DNA of 64,000 nt from Myxococcota bacterium (GCA_023150875.1 JAKLKC010000018.1:1-64000), one strand, 5' to 3'; positions 15,972 to 25,161 are shown, counted from the first letter of the stretch. Program-made: numbers and translations. The notes: generated by a model not told the origin, from the letters alone.

Positions 15972-17572
15972 GCCTCCTCCTCCGCCCCCGCCTCGCCGCC
16001 GACCCCCCGGCCCTCGCCCTCGGCGGCGGGGTGCACCAGCAGGTAGCGGGCGGGCTCGCGCCCGACGCTCTCGGCGGCGAGGTGGTAGCGGGCGATCAGG
16101 CGGTGCTGGATCCGGCGCACCGCCGGGCGCCGGGGGGTCAGCGGGACCTCCACCCCCTCACTGAGGACCCGCTGGACGGCGCCCTCCGCCTCCCGGACCG
16201 CCTCCTTCACGTCCTCGGAGTCCAGCTCGGCCATGGCCAGGAAGGCGTTCTGGAGCAGGCGCCGGAGCTGGGCGGTGGTGTCGTTCTTCACCAGGTGGAC
16301 GGGCGCCCCCGTGGACCGGGCGATCCGCTCGAACCGCAGGTCCGCGGCGCGGGAGCGCAGGGCGACGATCATGTCCGCCTGCTCGGGGCGCGCGACGATC
16401 CGGGCCTTGACCCGCACGTCGCGGATGGCCCGGTCCAGGCTGTCGGGGCTGACGGCGTAGGGGTAGATCCGGACGATCCCCCCCTCGGGCTCCGGGGCGA
16501 GGGCGGGCAGGGGCGCCGGGGCGGCGCCGGGGCGGCGGGTGGGGGGCCTCTCCTCCCGCTCCAGCGTCCCCTCCGGCGTCCGGATCCGGCGCTCCCCGCC
16601 GGGCTCGATCCCCGCCAGCACCCGGTCCACCGCCACCGCCGTGTCCCGGTGCACCAGCACCTCGTCCCGGTCGGCCATCTCCACCACCACGTCGAAGGTG
16701 GGGGGAGCGCGCCGCTCGCTGGTGGTCTTGGGGGTGCCCCGCCGCCGCGCCTCCTCGTCGGAGAGGGTGACGGTGTGCACGCCCCCCACCAGGTCGGAGA
16801 GGGTGGGGTTCAGGACGAGGTTCTCCAGGGTGTTGCCGTGGGCGGTCCCGATGAGCTGCACCCCGCGCTCGGCGATGGTGCGCGCCGCGGTCGCCTCCTC
16901 CTCGGTGCCGATCTCGTCCACGATGACCACCTCGGGCATGTGGTTCTCCACCGCCTCGATCATCACCGCGTGCTGGCGCTCGGGCCTCGGCACCTGCATC
17001 CGCCGGGCGCGGCCGATCCCGGGGTGGGGGATGTCGCCGTCGCCGGCGATCTCGTTGGAGGTGTCGATGACGATGACCCGCTTGCCCAGGTCGTCCGCCA
17101 GGACCCGGGCCGCCTCCCGCAGCTTGGTGGTCTTGCCGATCCCCGGCCTCCCCAGGATCAGGGTGTTCTGACCGGTCTCCACCAGGTCCCGCACCAGGTC
17201 GATGGTCCCGAAGATCGCCCTCCCGACCCGGAGCGTCAGGCCCACCACCCGCCCCTTGCGGTTGCGGATGGCCGAGATCCGGTGGAGGGTGCGCTCGATC
17301 CCCGCCCGGTTGTCCTCGGTGAAGTCGCCGATCTGGGCGAGCACGTGGCCGAGCTGCTCGGCGGTGACCGGGGACTCCCCCAGGGCCTCGACCCGGTCCG
17401 GCAGGCGGGCCTCGGGGATCCGGCCCAGGTCCATCACCACTTCCGTCAGGGACTCCAGCGGCAGCCGCCGGACCTCCCGCTGCACCTCCCCCGGCAGGAC
17501 GGCGACCAGCAGGTGGACGTCGTCGCCGACGGCATCGGTGGTGGGATCGGCGCTCTTCTTCGACCGGGCCAT
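15968..17572 (-). CDS. AAA ATPase with R3H domain (Ycf45/SpoIIIAA-like)
   Basis: 534 residues. The AAA core has Walker A GRPGIGKTTKLREAARVLAD (about residue 143) and Walker B MPEVVIVDEIGTEEEATAAR, with a sensor-like GVQLIGTAHGNTLENLVLNP. This is the SpoIIIAA/Ycf45 family layout. After a Pro-rich linker the C-terminus has an R3H nucleic-acid-binding motif (RRIQH in a VRRIQHRLIARYHLAAESVG context) and a short acidic tail. The family is predicted to bind single-stranded nucleic acid and hydrolyse ATP; no precise role is established. Coupling with the ASPIC lipoprotein downstream is unusual and gives no obvious functional link. Confidence 0.9.
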   Translation of the reverse strand: MARSKKSADPTTDAVGDDVHLLVAVLPGEVQREVRRLPLESLTEVVMDLGRIPEARLPDRVEALGESPVTAEQLGHVLAQIGDFTEDNRAGIERTLHRISAIRNRKGRVVGLTLRVGRAIFGTIDLVRDLVETGQNTLILGRPGIGKTTKLREAARVLADDLGKRVIVIDTSNEIAGDGDIPHPGIGRARRMQVPRPERQHAVMIEAVENHMPEVVIVDEIGTEEEATAARTIAERGVQLIGTAHGNTLENLVLNPTLSDLVGGVHTVTLSDEEARRRGTPKTTSERRAPPTFDVVVEMADRDEVLVHRDTAVAVDRVLAGIEPGGERRIRTPEGTLEREERPPTRRPGAAPAPLPALAPEPEGGIVRIYPYAVSPDSLDRAIRDVRVKARIVARPEQADMIVALRSRAADLRFERIARSTGAPVHLVKNDTTAQLRRLLQNAFLAMAELDSEDVKEAVREAEGAVQRVLSEGVEVPLTPRRPAVRRIQHRLIARYHLAAESVGREPARYLLVHPAAEGEGRGVGGEAGAEEEA

Positions 17573-17627
17573 CGGGGGTCACGCCGGGGTCGGCCGGCCG
17601 CGGGGTGGGCCAGGAGGCGTCACCATC

Positions 17628-17900
17628 CTACTCCTTCCGGCACTCGGCGAGGGGGCCCGCCCACTCCGCCAGCAGCGCGGCGCGGACCCCGGGATCGGCG
17701 CGGCTCGCCAGCAGGCGGTCCTTGTCGACCCGCAGCACCGCCGACTGGTGGCCTCCCCGGGCCAGGGCGCAGTCGACCCGCACCTCCCAGGGGCCGTCCC
17801 GGGGCTCCACCTCGAACAAGAAGCCGGCGAGACCGAGGGCGTCCAGGAGCATCCCCGCGGCGACGGTCGCGCCCTGCAGCTCGCTGGCGGAGAGCGGCAT
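17628..17900 (-). CDS. Small hypothetical protein
   Basis: 90 residues from ATG 17900, preceded by GGAGGGG at about 5 nt (a GTG lies 6 nt earlier). I do not recognise a family. The predicted fold is mixed: an Ala/Leu-rich helix (VAAGMLLDALGLAGFLFEVE), a strand pair (WEVRVDCALARGG, SAVLRVDKDRLL) and a C-terminal helix. It has no signal or membrane segment. It sits 55 nt before the R3H/AAA gene on the same strand and may share its transcript. Confidence 0.6.
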   Translation of the reverse strand: MPLSASELQGATVAAGMLLDALGLAGFLFEVEPRDGPWEVRVDCALARGGHQSAVLRVDKDRLLASRADPGVRAALLAEWAGPLAECRKE

Positions 17901-17997
17901 GGGCACCCCTCCTCCCGCCCGGACTCCTTCAAACTGCGCCCCCCTCCCCGCGCCGTCCAGCGGGCCCGCCGGTCTGGCGGGGGGGGCCGGCGTCCAC

Positions 17998-18003
17998 TAT
18001 GCT
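17998..18003 (+). promoter_or_regulatory. -10 TATGCT for the FG-GAP lipoprotein
   Basis: TATGCT in an otherwise GC-only stretch, 58 nt before ATG 18062. The -35 region (near 17975) has only TGGCGG. Confidence 0.35.
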
Positions 18004-18061
18004 GGAGGCGGACCCCGCCCCCCGATCCGACCCTCCCGGGGCCGTCCCCCTCTCCGCGCCC

Positions 18062-20665
18062 ATGAACTACTGGCGGACCCGCCTTCCCCTCCTGCTCGCC
18101 ACCCTGCTCGCCGCCTCCCTCCCCGGCTGCGCGCCCGATGAGCCCGCGGACGACGACTCCGCCCCCGCGGACGACGATACCGGGGCCGACGACGATACCG
18201 GCGACGACGACACGGCCGACGACGACATCGCCGACGACGATACCGGCGACGACGACACCGCCGACGACGACACCGCCGCCGACGATGACACCGCGGACGA
18301 TGACACCGCGGACGACGACACGGCGGACGACGATACCGCGGACGATGACACCGCGGACGACGACACGGCGGACGACGATACCGGCGACGACGATACCGGC
18401 GACGACGATACCGGCGACGACGACACGGCGGACGACGACACCGCCGGCGACGACGACACGGCGGACGACGACACCGCCGCCGACGACGACACCGCCGATG
18501 ACGACACCTCCCCCGGGGAGGACGCCGACGGGGACGGCTTCTACACCCCCTCCGACTGCGACGACGGGGACGCGGGGGTCCACCCCGGCGCGGTGGAGAC
18601 CTGCGACCACGTCGACGAGGACTGCGACGGCGTCGTGGACGACGGGTTCGACGTGGACGACGACCACTACACCGTCTGCGAGGGGGACTGCGACGACTCC
18701 AATCCCCTCCGCTACCCGTTCCGGCTCGAGGTCTGCGACGGGATCGACCAGGACTGCGACGGCGTCGTGGACGACGGGTTCGACGTCGACGGCGATGGCC
18801 ACACGCTGTGCGGGGGGGACTGCGACGACGGCGACGGCGGGGTCCACCCGGGCGTCCCCGAGGTTTGCGACGGCGTCGACGAGGACTGCGACGGGGTCGT
18901 GGACGATGGGTTCGACGCCGACGGCGACGGCCACACCACCTGCGGCGGCGACTGCGACGACGCCCACCCGGGGGTCCATCCCGGGGCCGCCGAGGCCTGC
19001 GATCTGCGGGACCAGGACTGCGACGGGGCCGTGGACGAGGGCTTCGACGCCGACGGGGACGGCTACACGTCCTGCGGGGGGGACTGCGACGACGCCCGCC
19101 CCGGTTCCCACCCGGGGGCGACGGAGATCTGCGACGGCCTGGACCAGGACTGCGATGGGGCCCCCGACGACCCCTTCGACGCCGACGGCGACGGACACAT
19201 GCCCACCGGGATCTGCCCGGACGACCTCGCCTCGGACTGCGACGACGGGGACGCCACCATCTACGAGGGGGCCCCCGAGGCGTGCCGGAACGGCGTGGAC
19301 GACAACTGCGACGGCGTCGCCGACGACTGCGGCGTGGTGGGGCTCGGCTCCCTCGCCTCGGCCGCCGCCCGGTTCACCGGCGAGACCCTCAACGACGGAT
19401 CCGGGAGCGTCGTCGCCTCCGCGGGAGACGTGAACGGCGACGGCTACGGGGACGTGATGTTGACCGCCCCCTACAACGACGGCGGGGCCACCAACGGGGG
19501 CACCGTGTACCTGGTCCTCGGGCCGGTGGGGGGATCCGTCGACCTCTCCCTCGCCGACGCACGGATCCAGGGGGCCGTCAACCAGCTCGCCGGGACCTCG
19601 GCGGCCGGCCTGGGAGACACCAACGCCGACGGCATGGACGACCTGGTGATCGGCGCCCCCGGGGACGGTGCGGGCGGGACCGGCGCCGGGGCGGCCTACC
19701 TGGTGCGCGGGCCGGTCTCGGGGACGGTGGTGCTGGCCGGCGCCGGCCGGAAGCTCACCGGGGAGAACGCCGGGGACGCGGCGGGGAGTGCGGTGGCGGG
19801 GGCGGGGGACGTCAACGGGGACGGCCGGCCGGACCTGCTGGTGGGAGCCCCGTTCCGGGACGGGCCGGCCTACGATGGCGGGGCGGCCTACCTGGTGCAC
19901 GGCCCGCTCCTGGCGTCCATGGACCTCTCGGCGGCGGACGCGATCCTGACCGGCGAGGCGGACGGAGACATGGCGGGCTACGCGGTGGCGGGCGCCGGGG
20001 ACGTGGACGGCGACGGGTACGCCGACGTGCTGGTGGGCGCCCCCGGCGAGGGGGGAGGCCGGGGCGCCGTCTACCTCGTCCGCGGCCCGGTCTCGGGGAC
20101 GTTGTCCCTGGCCGACGCCGCCGCCCGCCTCACCGGCGAGGCCGCGGGCCACCAGGCGGGGGTGGCGATCTCGTCGGCGGGGGACTTCGACGGCGACGGC
20201 TACGGCGACGTGGCGGTGGGGGTGCGGGAGGCCGGCGACGCCGGGTCCGGGCGCGTGTACGTCTTCTTCGGCCCCCTGAGCGGCGCCCACTCCCTCGCCG
20301 CGGCGGACCTGGTGCTGGTGGGGGCCGCGGACTACGACGCGGCGGGGATCTCCGTCGCCGCCGCGGGGGACCTCAACGGCGACGGTTACGGCGAGCTGCT
20401 GGTGGGGGCCACCGGCTCCGATCTCGGCACCTCCGAGGCCGGCGCGGCCTTCGTGGTCTACGGCGGGGTCCAGGGCGTCTTCGACCTCGGCGGCGCCGAC
20501 GCCATCCTCACGGGGGGCGCCTCGGGGGACTCGGCGGGGGTGTCGGTGGCGTCGGCCGGCGACGTGAATGCGGACGGCTGCCCCGACCTCCTCATCGGCG
20601 CCTCGGGCCAGGACGACGGCGGGTTCAACGCGGGGATGACGTACCTGGTCCTCTGCGACCGGTGA
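18062..20665 (+). CDS. Lipoprotein with Asp-rich stalk, metal-binding repeats and FG-GAP propeller
   Basis: 867 residues. ATG 18062 opens a lipoprotein signal (RLPLLLATLLAASLPGC, Cys about 22). Immediately after the Cys is a stalk of some 120 residues made of GDDDT/ADDDT units (18,148-18,510). Six Cys/Asp MopE-like repeats follow (18,525-19,335; e.g. DADGDGHTTCGGDCDD, CDGVDEDCDGVVDDGF). The C-terminal 440 residues are about seven FG-GAP blades (SAGDVNGDGYGDVMLTAPYN, GAGDVDGDGYADVLVGAPGE), an integrin-alpha-like propeller. A lipid anchor, stiff acidic stalk and Ca-binding head are consistent with an adhesin or matrix protein. The frame is open further upstream but without coding character. Confidence 0.92.
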   Translation: MNYWRTRLPLLLATLLAASLPGCAPDEPADDDSAPADDDTGADDDTGDDDTADDDIADDDTGDDDTADDDTAADDDTADDDTADDDTADDDTADDDTADDDTADDDTGDDDTGDDDTGDDDTADDDTAGDDDTADDDTAADDDTADDDTSPGEDADGDGFYTPSDCDDGDAGVHPGAVETCDHVDEDCDGVVDDGFDVDDDHYTVCEGDCDDSNPLRYPFRLEVCDGIDQDCDGVVDDGFDVDGDGHTLCGGDCDDGDGGVHPGVPEVCDGVDEDCDGVVDDGFDADGDGHTTCGGDCDDAHPGVHPGAAEACDLRDQDCDGAVDEGFDADGDGYTSCGGDCDDARPGSHPGATEICDGLDQDCDGAPDDPFDADGDGHMPTGICPDDLASDCDDGDATIYEGAPEACRNGVDDNCDGVADDCGVVGLGSLASAAARFTGETLNDGSGSVVASAGDVNGDGYGDVMLTAPYNDGGATNGGTVYLVLGPVGGSVDLSLADARIQGAVNQLAGTSAAGLGDTNADGMDDLVIGAPGDGAGGTGAGAAYLVRGPVSGTVVLAGAGRKLTGENAGDAAGSAVAGAGDVNGDGRPDLLVGAPFRDGPAYDGGAAYLVHGPLLASMDLSAADAILTGEADGDMAGYAVAGAGDVDGDGYADVLVGAPGEGGGRGAVYLVRGPVSGTLSLADAAARLTGEAAGHQAGVAISSAGDFDGDGYGDVAVGVREAGDAGSGRVYVFFGPLSGAHSLAAADLVLVGAADYDAAGISVAAAGDLNGDGYGELLVGATGSDLGTSEAGAAFVVYGGVQGVFDLGGADAILTGGASGDSAGVSVASAGDVNADGCPDLLIGASGQDDGGFNAGMTYLVLCDR
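18148..18510 (+). repeat. GAC-rich tandem repeat encoding Asp/Thr stalk
   Basis: About 360 bp of degenerate 12-bp units (GACGACGAC/T-ACC/G-GCG) encoding ADDDT and GDDDT in the lipoprotein gene. It is the longest of the four stalk arrays in the window. Confidence 0.88.
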
Positions 20666-20749
20666 GGGCGATGGGCGTCCGCCCCGGTTCGTGGGGGGTG
20701 GCGCGGCCCTTTACTCCGCCCCCTGGCCCGGGCAGGATCCCGGGCTCCC

Positions 20750-22159
20750 ATGACCGAGATCCCCGGCGCGCCGACGATCCCCCCCGGACCCCCTCCCGCT
20801 CCCGCGGCCCTGCTGCGGGAGTGGCGCTGGAGCGCCGCCCGGGGGGCGCTCACCGATCCGCTGTTCGTCGCCACCGTCCTCGCCTGCGGGGCGGCGGCGG
20901 CTGCCGTGGCGGGGGGTTGGGCGGACGCCCTGGCCGGCCGGGTGGGGCCGTCCCTCGCCGCCCTCGCCGTGGCCGCGGCGGGGGCCGTCGCCGCCGCCGC
21001 CGCCGCGGGGATCGCCGAGGGGCTCCTCTTCCGGGTCGCCGAGAATGCGCTGCTGCTCACCCTCCCCCTGCCCGACGACGACCTCTTCGCCGCCCGGGCC
21101 GCCGAGGCGAGGTGGTGGGCCTCCCCCCTCGCCTTCGTGCTCGCCTGCGCCGCCGCCGGGGCCGCGGGATGGACGGTCGGCCTCGCCGCCGGCCTCGCCG
21201 CCGGGGTGGCCGCCCCCGCCCTGGGGTTCGGCACGGCGGCGGCAGCCCGGAGCCGCGGGCGCTCCGTCGGGGTGGCGATGGGCGCGGCCCTGGCGCTGGG
21301 GGCGGCCCCCGGCCTCCTCGTCGCCGCGGCCCTCCCCCTCCCGGCCTCGCCCCGGGCGGCGGCGGCGGTCGCGCTCACCTGGGCGGTGGGCCTCGGGACC
21401 CTGGCGGCGGGGCGGAGCGCCTGGCGGGAGGGGGGGCGGCGCGCGGCGGCCCAGCCCGCGGCGGCCCGCCCCCGGGGCACGGCGTGGCGGGTGCTGTCGG
21501 GGCTCCTGGCCGCGCTGCCGGCGCCCGTCCGGGTGCGGCTGGTGAGGGACGCCACCCTCCTGCTGGCGGGTGCGTCCCCCCGGGCCCTCCTCACCGCCCT
21601 GCTGGCCCTCTCGATGCTGCCTTTCGCGGCGCGGGACTTCGCCGCCTGGGACCCCGGGGAGGGGGCCCTGGCCTGGCACCTCCAGTGGTTCCGGTGGCTC
21701 ACCGCGGGGGGCGCCGTGCTCTCGTTCGGCTGGGGGCTGGACCTGATGGAGGCCCGGGCGCCGGGACTCGTGCTGGAGCGCACCGCCCCCCGCCGCGCCG
21801 CCCCGGCCCTGTGGGCGTCGGCGATCCTCGCGTTCGCCGCGGTCTTCGCCTGGGGGGGCGCGCTGCTCGCCGTCGCCGCCCCCGGCCGCCCCCCCTACGG
21901 CGCGGGTCGGCTGGCGCTGGAGTCGGCGGTCTTCGCCGCCTCCCTCGCCCACTTCGCCGCCGCCTTCGCCCTCCAGCGCTTCGACGGGCGGAGGGTCTCG
22001 GGGGCCTTCGCCTTCCTGCCCGGCGTGCTGGCCATCGGGGTGCTGGTGGCGCTGGCCCTCCACGTCCACCCCCTGGCGGGGCTCCTCTACTTCGCCGTCG
22101 CCCCGGGGATGGGCGCCCAGGCCCGGGCGGCGTGGGAGCGGCTGGAGGTCCCGGGATGA
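20750..22159 (+). CDS. ABC transporter permease
   Basis: 469 residues, strongly hydrophobic, with about ten to twelve predicted membrane segments (for example LFVATVLACGAAAAAVAGGW, LAALAVAAAGAVAAAAAAGI, LTALLALSMLPFAARD, FLPGVLAIGVLVALAL). Between the third and fourth a charged cytoplasmic loop reads FRVAENALLLTLPLPDDDLF. I assign it as the membrane subunit because its stop overlaps the ATP-binding gene by 4 nt (ATGA at 22,156-22,159), not from a clear family motif. It resembles ABC-2-type exporters in size. The substrate is unknown. Confidence 0.75.
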   Translation: MTEIPGAPTIPPGPPPAPAALLREWRWSAARGALTDPLFVATVLACGAAAAAVAGGWADALAGRVGPSLAALAVAAAGAVAAAAAAGIAEGLLFRVAENALLLTLPLPDDDLFAARAAEARWWASPLAFVLACAAAGAAGWTVGLAAGLAAGVAAPALGFGTAAAARSRGRSVGVAMGAALALGAAPGLLVAAALPLPASPRAAAAVALTWAVGLGTLAAGRSAWREGGRRAAAQPAAARPRGTAWRVLSGLLAALPAPVRVRLVRDATLLLAGASPRALLTALLALSMLPFAARDFAAWDPGEGALAWHLQWFRWLTAGGAVLSFGWGLDLMEARAPGLVLERTAPRRAAPALWASAILAFAAVFAWGGALLAVAAPGRPPYGAGRLALESAVFAASLAHFAAAFALQRFDGRRVSGAFAFLPGVLAIGVLVALALHVHPLAGLLYFAVAPGMGAQARAAWERLEVPG

Positions 22160-22926
22160 GCGCGCCGGCCCTGGAGATCGCCGCCGTCAGCCGCCGCTAC
22201 GGCGCCGTCCAGGCGCTGGACGGGGTGTCCCTGGAGGTGGCCCCGGGGGAGGTCGTCGCCCTGATGGGGGCCAACGGCTCGGGCAAGAGCACCCTCAACA
22301 AGGTCGTCGCCGGCCTGCTGCGCCCCGACCACGGGCGGGTGGCGATCGGCGGCCACGACGTGGTCGAGCAGGGCCCCGAGGCGAGGCTGCGCCTCGGCTA
22401 CATGCCGGAATTCCCCTTTCTTTACAAGCACTTGTCCGCGTGGGAGCACCTGCGGTTCGTCGCCGGGCTCCGGGGGCTGCCGGGGGAGGCCGCCCTGGAG
22501 CAGGGCCGGAGGCTGCTGGAGGTGCTGGACCTCGCCGCCGAGGCGTCCCGCCCGGTGCGGGGGTACAGCCAGGGCATGTCCCGCAAGGTGGCGCTGGCGA
22601 TGGCCCTGCTGGGGCACCCGGAGCTCACGCTGCTGGACGAGCCCACCAACGGCCTCGATCCGCCGTCGATCCGCCTGGTCCGGGAGATCGTGCTGGGCCT
22701 GAAGGCCCGGGGGCGCGCGGTGCTGGTGTCCACCCACGTCGCCGACTTCGCGGCGCGCTGCGCCGACCGGATCGCCGTGCTCTCCCGGGGACGCCTGGTC
22801 GCCGCCGGCACCCTGGAGGAGCTGCGGGCGACCGCGGCGCTGCCGGGAGCGCCCCTGGAGGAGGTGTACTTCGCGCTGGTGCCGGCCCCCACGCGGGAGG
22901 TGGGGGCGGCGCTGGATGGGGGCTGA
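22156..22926 (+). CDS. ABC transporter ATP-binding protein
   Basis: 256 residues, a single nucleotide-binding domain. Walker A is MGANGSGKSTLNKVVAGLL, the signature motif is the divergent YSQGMSRKVALAMAL (canonical LSGGQ), Walker B is LTLLDEPTNGLDPPSIRLV and the switch His is in VLVSTHVADFA. YSQGM signatures are common in ABC-2 type exporters and in gliding/antibiotic efflux ATPases. It energises the permease encoded just upstream. The C-terminal extension (LEEVYFALVPAPTREVG) also fits that exporter class. Confidence 0.95.
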   Translation: MSAPALEIAAVSRRYGAVQALDGVSLEVAPGEVVALMGANGSGKSTLNKVVAGLLRPDHGRVAIGGHDVVEQGPEARLRLGYMPEFPFLYKHLSAWEHLRFVAGLRGLPGEAALEQGRRLLEVLDLAAEASRPVRGYSQGMSRKVALAMALLGHPELTLLDEPTNGLDPPSIRLVREIVLGLKARGRAVLVSTHVADFAARCADRIAVLSRGRLVAAGTLEELRATAALPGAPLEEVYFALVPAPTREVGAALDGG

Positions 22927-22973
22927 GGGAGGGGGACGGTGGAGAGGGAGGCGGGGACCAGGAGGAAGCGCGC

Positions 22974-23534
22974 TCAGCCCCAGCAGGACTTCGCCGCGCC
23001 CACGGTCATGGAGGCGGCCTCGATGTCGCTGCAGTCGCCGCTCTGGATGACGTCCGTCGCGCACTCGAAGGCGACGTCGTAGCTGCCGTCGTCCTCGGCA
23101 CAGAGGCTCTCGGGGTCCAGGTAGCCCGTGATGTCGTAGCCCGCCTCGGCGTAGCAGGCGATGTAGGCGTCGTAGAACGCGAGGCAGGCGGCCCCGGGGG
23201 GAGAGGTGTCGTCGTCGCCGGTGGTGTCGTCGTCGCCGGTGGTGTCGTCGTCGGCGGCGTCGTCGTCGGCGGCGTCGTCGTCGGCGGCGTCGTCGTCGCC
23301 GGCGATGTCGTCGTCGCCCCAGTCGTCGTCGGCGTCGTCGTCGCCGCCGCCCCCACCGCCCCCACCGCCGCCGATGGGGCTGCCCTCGACGTCGACGCCG
23401 AAGTCGCCATCGATGGAGGCGTGGGGGTTGCCGCCAGGACCGTCGTCACCGTGGTCCTGGCGGTTGACGCAGGCCGCCAGCAGGACGAGTCCGAGCGCGA
23501 GGGCGGGGACGAGCGAGAGGCGGATGGGTGCCAT
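22974..23534 (-). CDS. Small lipoprotein with Asp-rich stalk and Cys-rich C-terminus
   Basis: 186 residues. Signal and lipobox SLVPALALGLVLLAAC put the modified Cys at 22. A Gly-run and a stalk of DDDA/GDDDT units follow (about residues 60-115). The last 70 residues are a compact Cys-containing domain (PPGAACLAFYDAYIACYAEA, LDPESLCAEDDG, ECATDVIQSGDCSDIE, AAKSCWG), with six Cys that may form three disulfides. I do not recognise the domain. It lies 22 nt after the barrel gene with GGAGG between them, so both are probably one operon and the lipoprotein may be an accessory of the barrel. Confidence 0.85.
   Translation of the reverse strand: MAPIRLSLVPALALGLVLLAACVNRQDHGDDGPGGNPHASIDGDFGVDVEGSPIGGGGGGGGGGDDDADDDWGDDDIAGDDDAADDDAADDDAADDDTTGDDDTTGDDDTSPPGAACLAFYDAYIACYAEAGYDITGYLDPESLCAEDDGSYDVAFECATDVIQSGDCSDIEAASMTVGAAKSCWG
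23208..23345 (-). repeat. GTC-rich tandem repeat encoding Asp stalk
   Basis: About 140 bp of GTCGTCGTC-type units (reverse strand GACGACGAC) encoding DDDA, DDDT and GDDDT units of the small lipoprotein. Confidence 0.75.
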
Positions 23535-23556
23535 GGCGCGAGTCCTCCTGCCCGAC

Positions 23557-24957
23557 TCAGTCGGGGATGATGAAGGTGAGGTCGGCGCGGGAGAAGAACC
23601 CGCCGCCCTGCTCCTGGGAGACCAGGAGGCCGCCCGCGGTGACGTCCAGCACGACCTTCTCGAAGGGCAGCGAGAAGCCGCCCGCGGCGCTGAGCGAGTT
23701 GCCCGCGGCCCCGCTCAGTGAGGCGGAGGCGATCTGGTCGATGCCGTTGTCGTTCTCGTGGGTGTAGCTCCCCAGGAGGGCCGACGTGGCGAGGCCAGCC
23801 CGGATGGCGCCCCGGAGCCACAGGTTCTTCAGGACCTTCCCCTCGGCGCCGATGGACGCGATGGGGGCGCGCACCGAGGTGGAGCGCCCGACGGAGCGGC
23901 TGTAGGACTCGTCCTCGCCGCTCTCGGTGGTCAGGGTGGTGGAGTCGATCTCCGCCGAGAGGGTGCCCACCACCCGGAACTCGTCGTTGGGGGCGTACTC
24001 GATGCCCACGCCCACCGTCGCCGACACCGAAGCGACGTGGTAGAGGAACTCGTCCTCGAGGGGGTTGTCGTCGAGGCGGTCCACGTACTTGGGCATGCCG
24101 GCGGCGTAGGCGAACTGCACGCCGGGGGTGATCAGGAAGTCGTCGGCCTCGATGGGCACCCGGGCGCCCAGGGAGATCCCGTTGGGACCGCTGGTGCTCA
24201 CGGTCTGGTCGACGACGATCTCGTCGTCCTCCTGGGGCATCTCCACGAGCTGGTCGGCCAGGGCGTTGGCGCCGCCGTACCGCACCCAGAAGTCAGGGGA
24301 GACGTCGTCCCCCGCGATCCGGACCCCCACCGCCGCGGTGACGTAGGAGGTGGACGTGGTGGTGGTGGTCGCGCTGACCAGGTCCTCGTCCTCGTCGTAG
24401 GCGTCGTCGAGGGCGCGGTTCCGGGCGAACGAGGCGTAGAGGCCGAAGCCGATCTGGACGTCGTCGTTCCCGTAGGCGGCGATGAGGTCCAGGGGCAGGA
24501 AGGGGGTGGCGGCGGTGGAGCCCGAGGTGGAGCCGTCGGGCAGCACGATGGCGCCGGAGGCGGGGTCCACCAGGCTCCCCCAGACGGTGTTCAGCGCCGC
24601 CTGGTCGGAGAAGAGCCCGGCTCTGCGGTTCAGGAACACGCCGATGGTGAAGTTGTCCCCGATGGGGATCAGGGCGCCCCCGAAGGGATCCAGGGTGACG
24701 GAACCCTGGGACTGGGCGAGGCCCAGGCTGAAGGGGACCCGGCCCCGGTAGCGGACGTCGTCCCCCTCGTAGGCGGCCAGGGCGGGGTTGAGGAACACGT
24801 TGAGGTCGTCCATGACGAACATGCCGTTGCGGGCGGTGGCGGGATCCCCCGCGAGGCCCTCCATCCTCGCCGAAGCCGCCATGGCCGAGCCACCGCACAA
24901 CAGGGTCGCCGCCGCCGCCGCCAAGGCGCTCGGCCTGTTCAGACTTCCGTTCCGCAT
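23557..24957 (-). CDS. Outer-membrane beta-barrel protein
   Basis: 466 residues from ATG 24957, preceded by AGAAGG. The Sec signal peptide ends about residue 28 (ATLLCGGSAMAASA). The mature start MEGLAGDPATARNGMFVMDD and FLNPALAAY is reminiscent of FadL/OmpP1-like and related barrel proteins that begin with an N-terminal plug and list NPA motifs. The rest alternates polar and hydrophobic residues in amphipathic strands (FWVRYGGANALADQL, GVGIEYAPNDEFRVVGTLSA, VVLDVTAGGLLVSQEQ) ending SRADLTFIIPD. It is probably a porin-like or transport barrel; the ligand is unknown. It is first in a likely two-gene operon with the small lipoprotein. Confidence 0.82.
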   Translation of the reverse strand: MRNGSLNRPSALAAAAATLLCGGSAMAASARMEGLAGDPATARNGMFVMDDLNVFLNPALAAYEGDDVRYRGRVPFSLGLAQSQGSVTLDPFGGALIPIGDNFTIGVFLNRRAGLFSDQAALNTVWGSLVDPASGAIVLPDGSTSGSTAATPFLPLDLIAAYGNDDVQIGFGLYASFARNRALDDAYDEDEDLVSATTTTTSTSYVTAAVGVRIAGDDVSPDFWVRYGGANALADQLVEMPQEDDEIVVDQTVSTSGPNGISLGARVPIEADDFLITPGVQFAYAAGMPKYVDRLDDNPLEDEFLYHVASVSATVGVGIEYAPNDEFRVVGTLSAEIDSTTLTTESGEDESYSRSVGRSTSVRAPIASIGAEGKVLKNLWLRGAIRAGLATSALLGSYTHENDNGIDQIASASLSGAAGNSLSAAGGFSLPFEKVVLDVTAGGLLVSQEQGGGFFSRADLTFIIPD

Positions 24958-25155
24958 CCTTCTGTCTCCGCTCGTCACGCGAGTGATGGGTCGAATGGAC
25001 ACCGGGGGTCGCCTCGCGCCCCCCGCCGGGGGGACCCGGCCACGCGGCTTCCCCGCCGCCGCGCCGCCAATGTCGGCCAGGGACTCCCCCGATGTCAACA
25101 GGATGTGGGCCGCAAAGGAGCCCGCCGCCGTTCCCCCAACGGCTGGCGGGGGAGT

Positions 25156-25161
25156 TAGACT
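25156..25161 (+). promoter_or_regulatory. -10 TAGACT giving a near-leaderless transcript
   Basis: TAGACT at 25,156-25,161 ends 6 nt before ATG 25168, so a start point at the usual distance would fall on or next to the ATG. No ribosome site precedes this ATG, consistent with leaderless translation. Confidence 0.45.

Noticed and set aside
25094-25099. Perfect minus-strand -35 TTGACA before the outer-membrane barrel gene
   Set aside because: No -10 at 16-18 nt; the nearest ACATTG is about 20 nt away, so no promoter is claimed.
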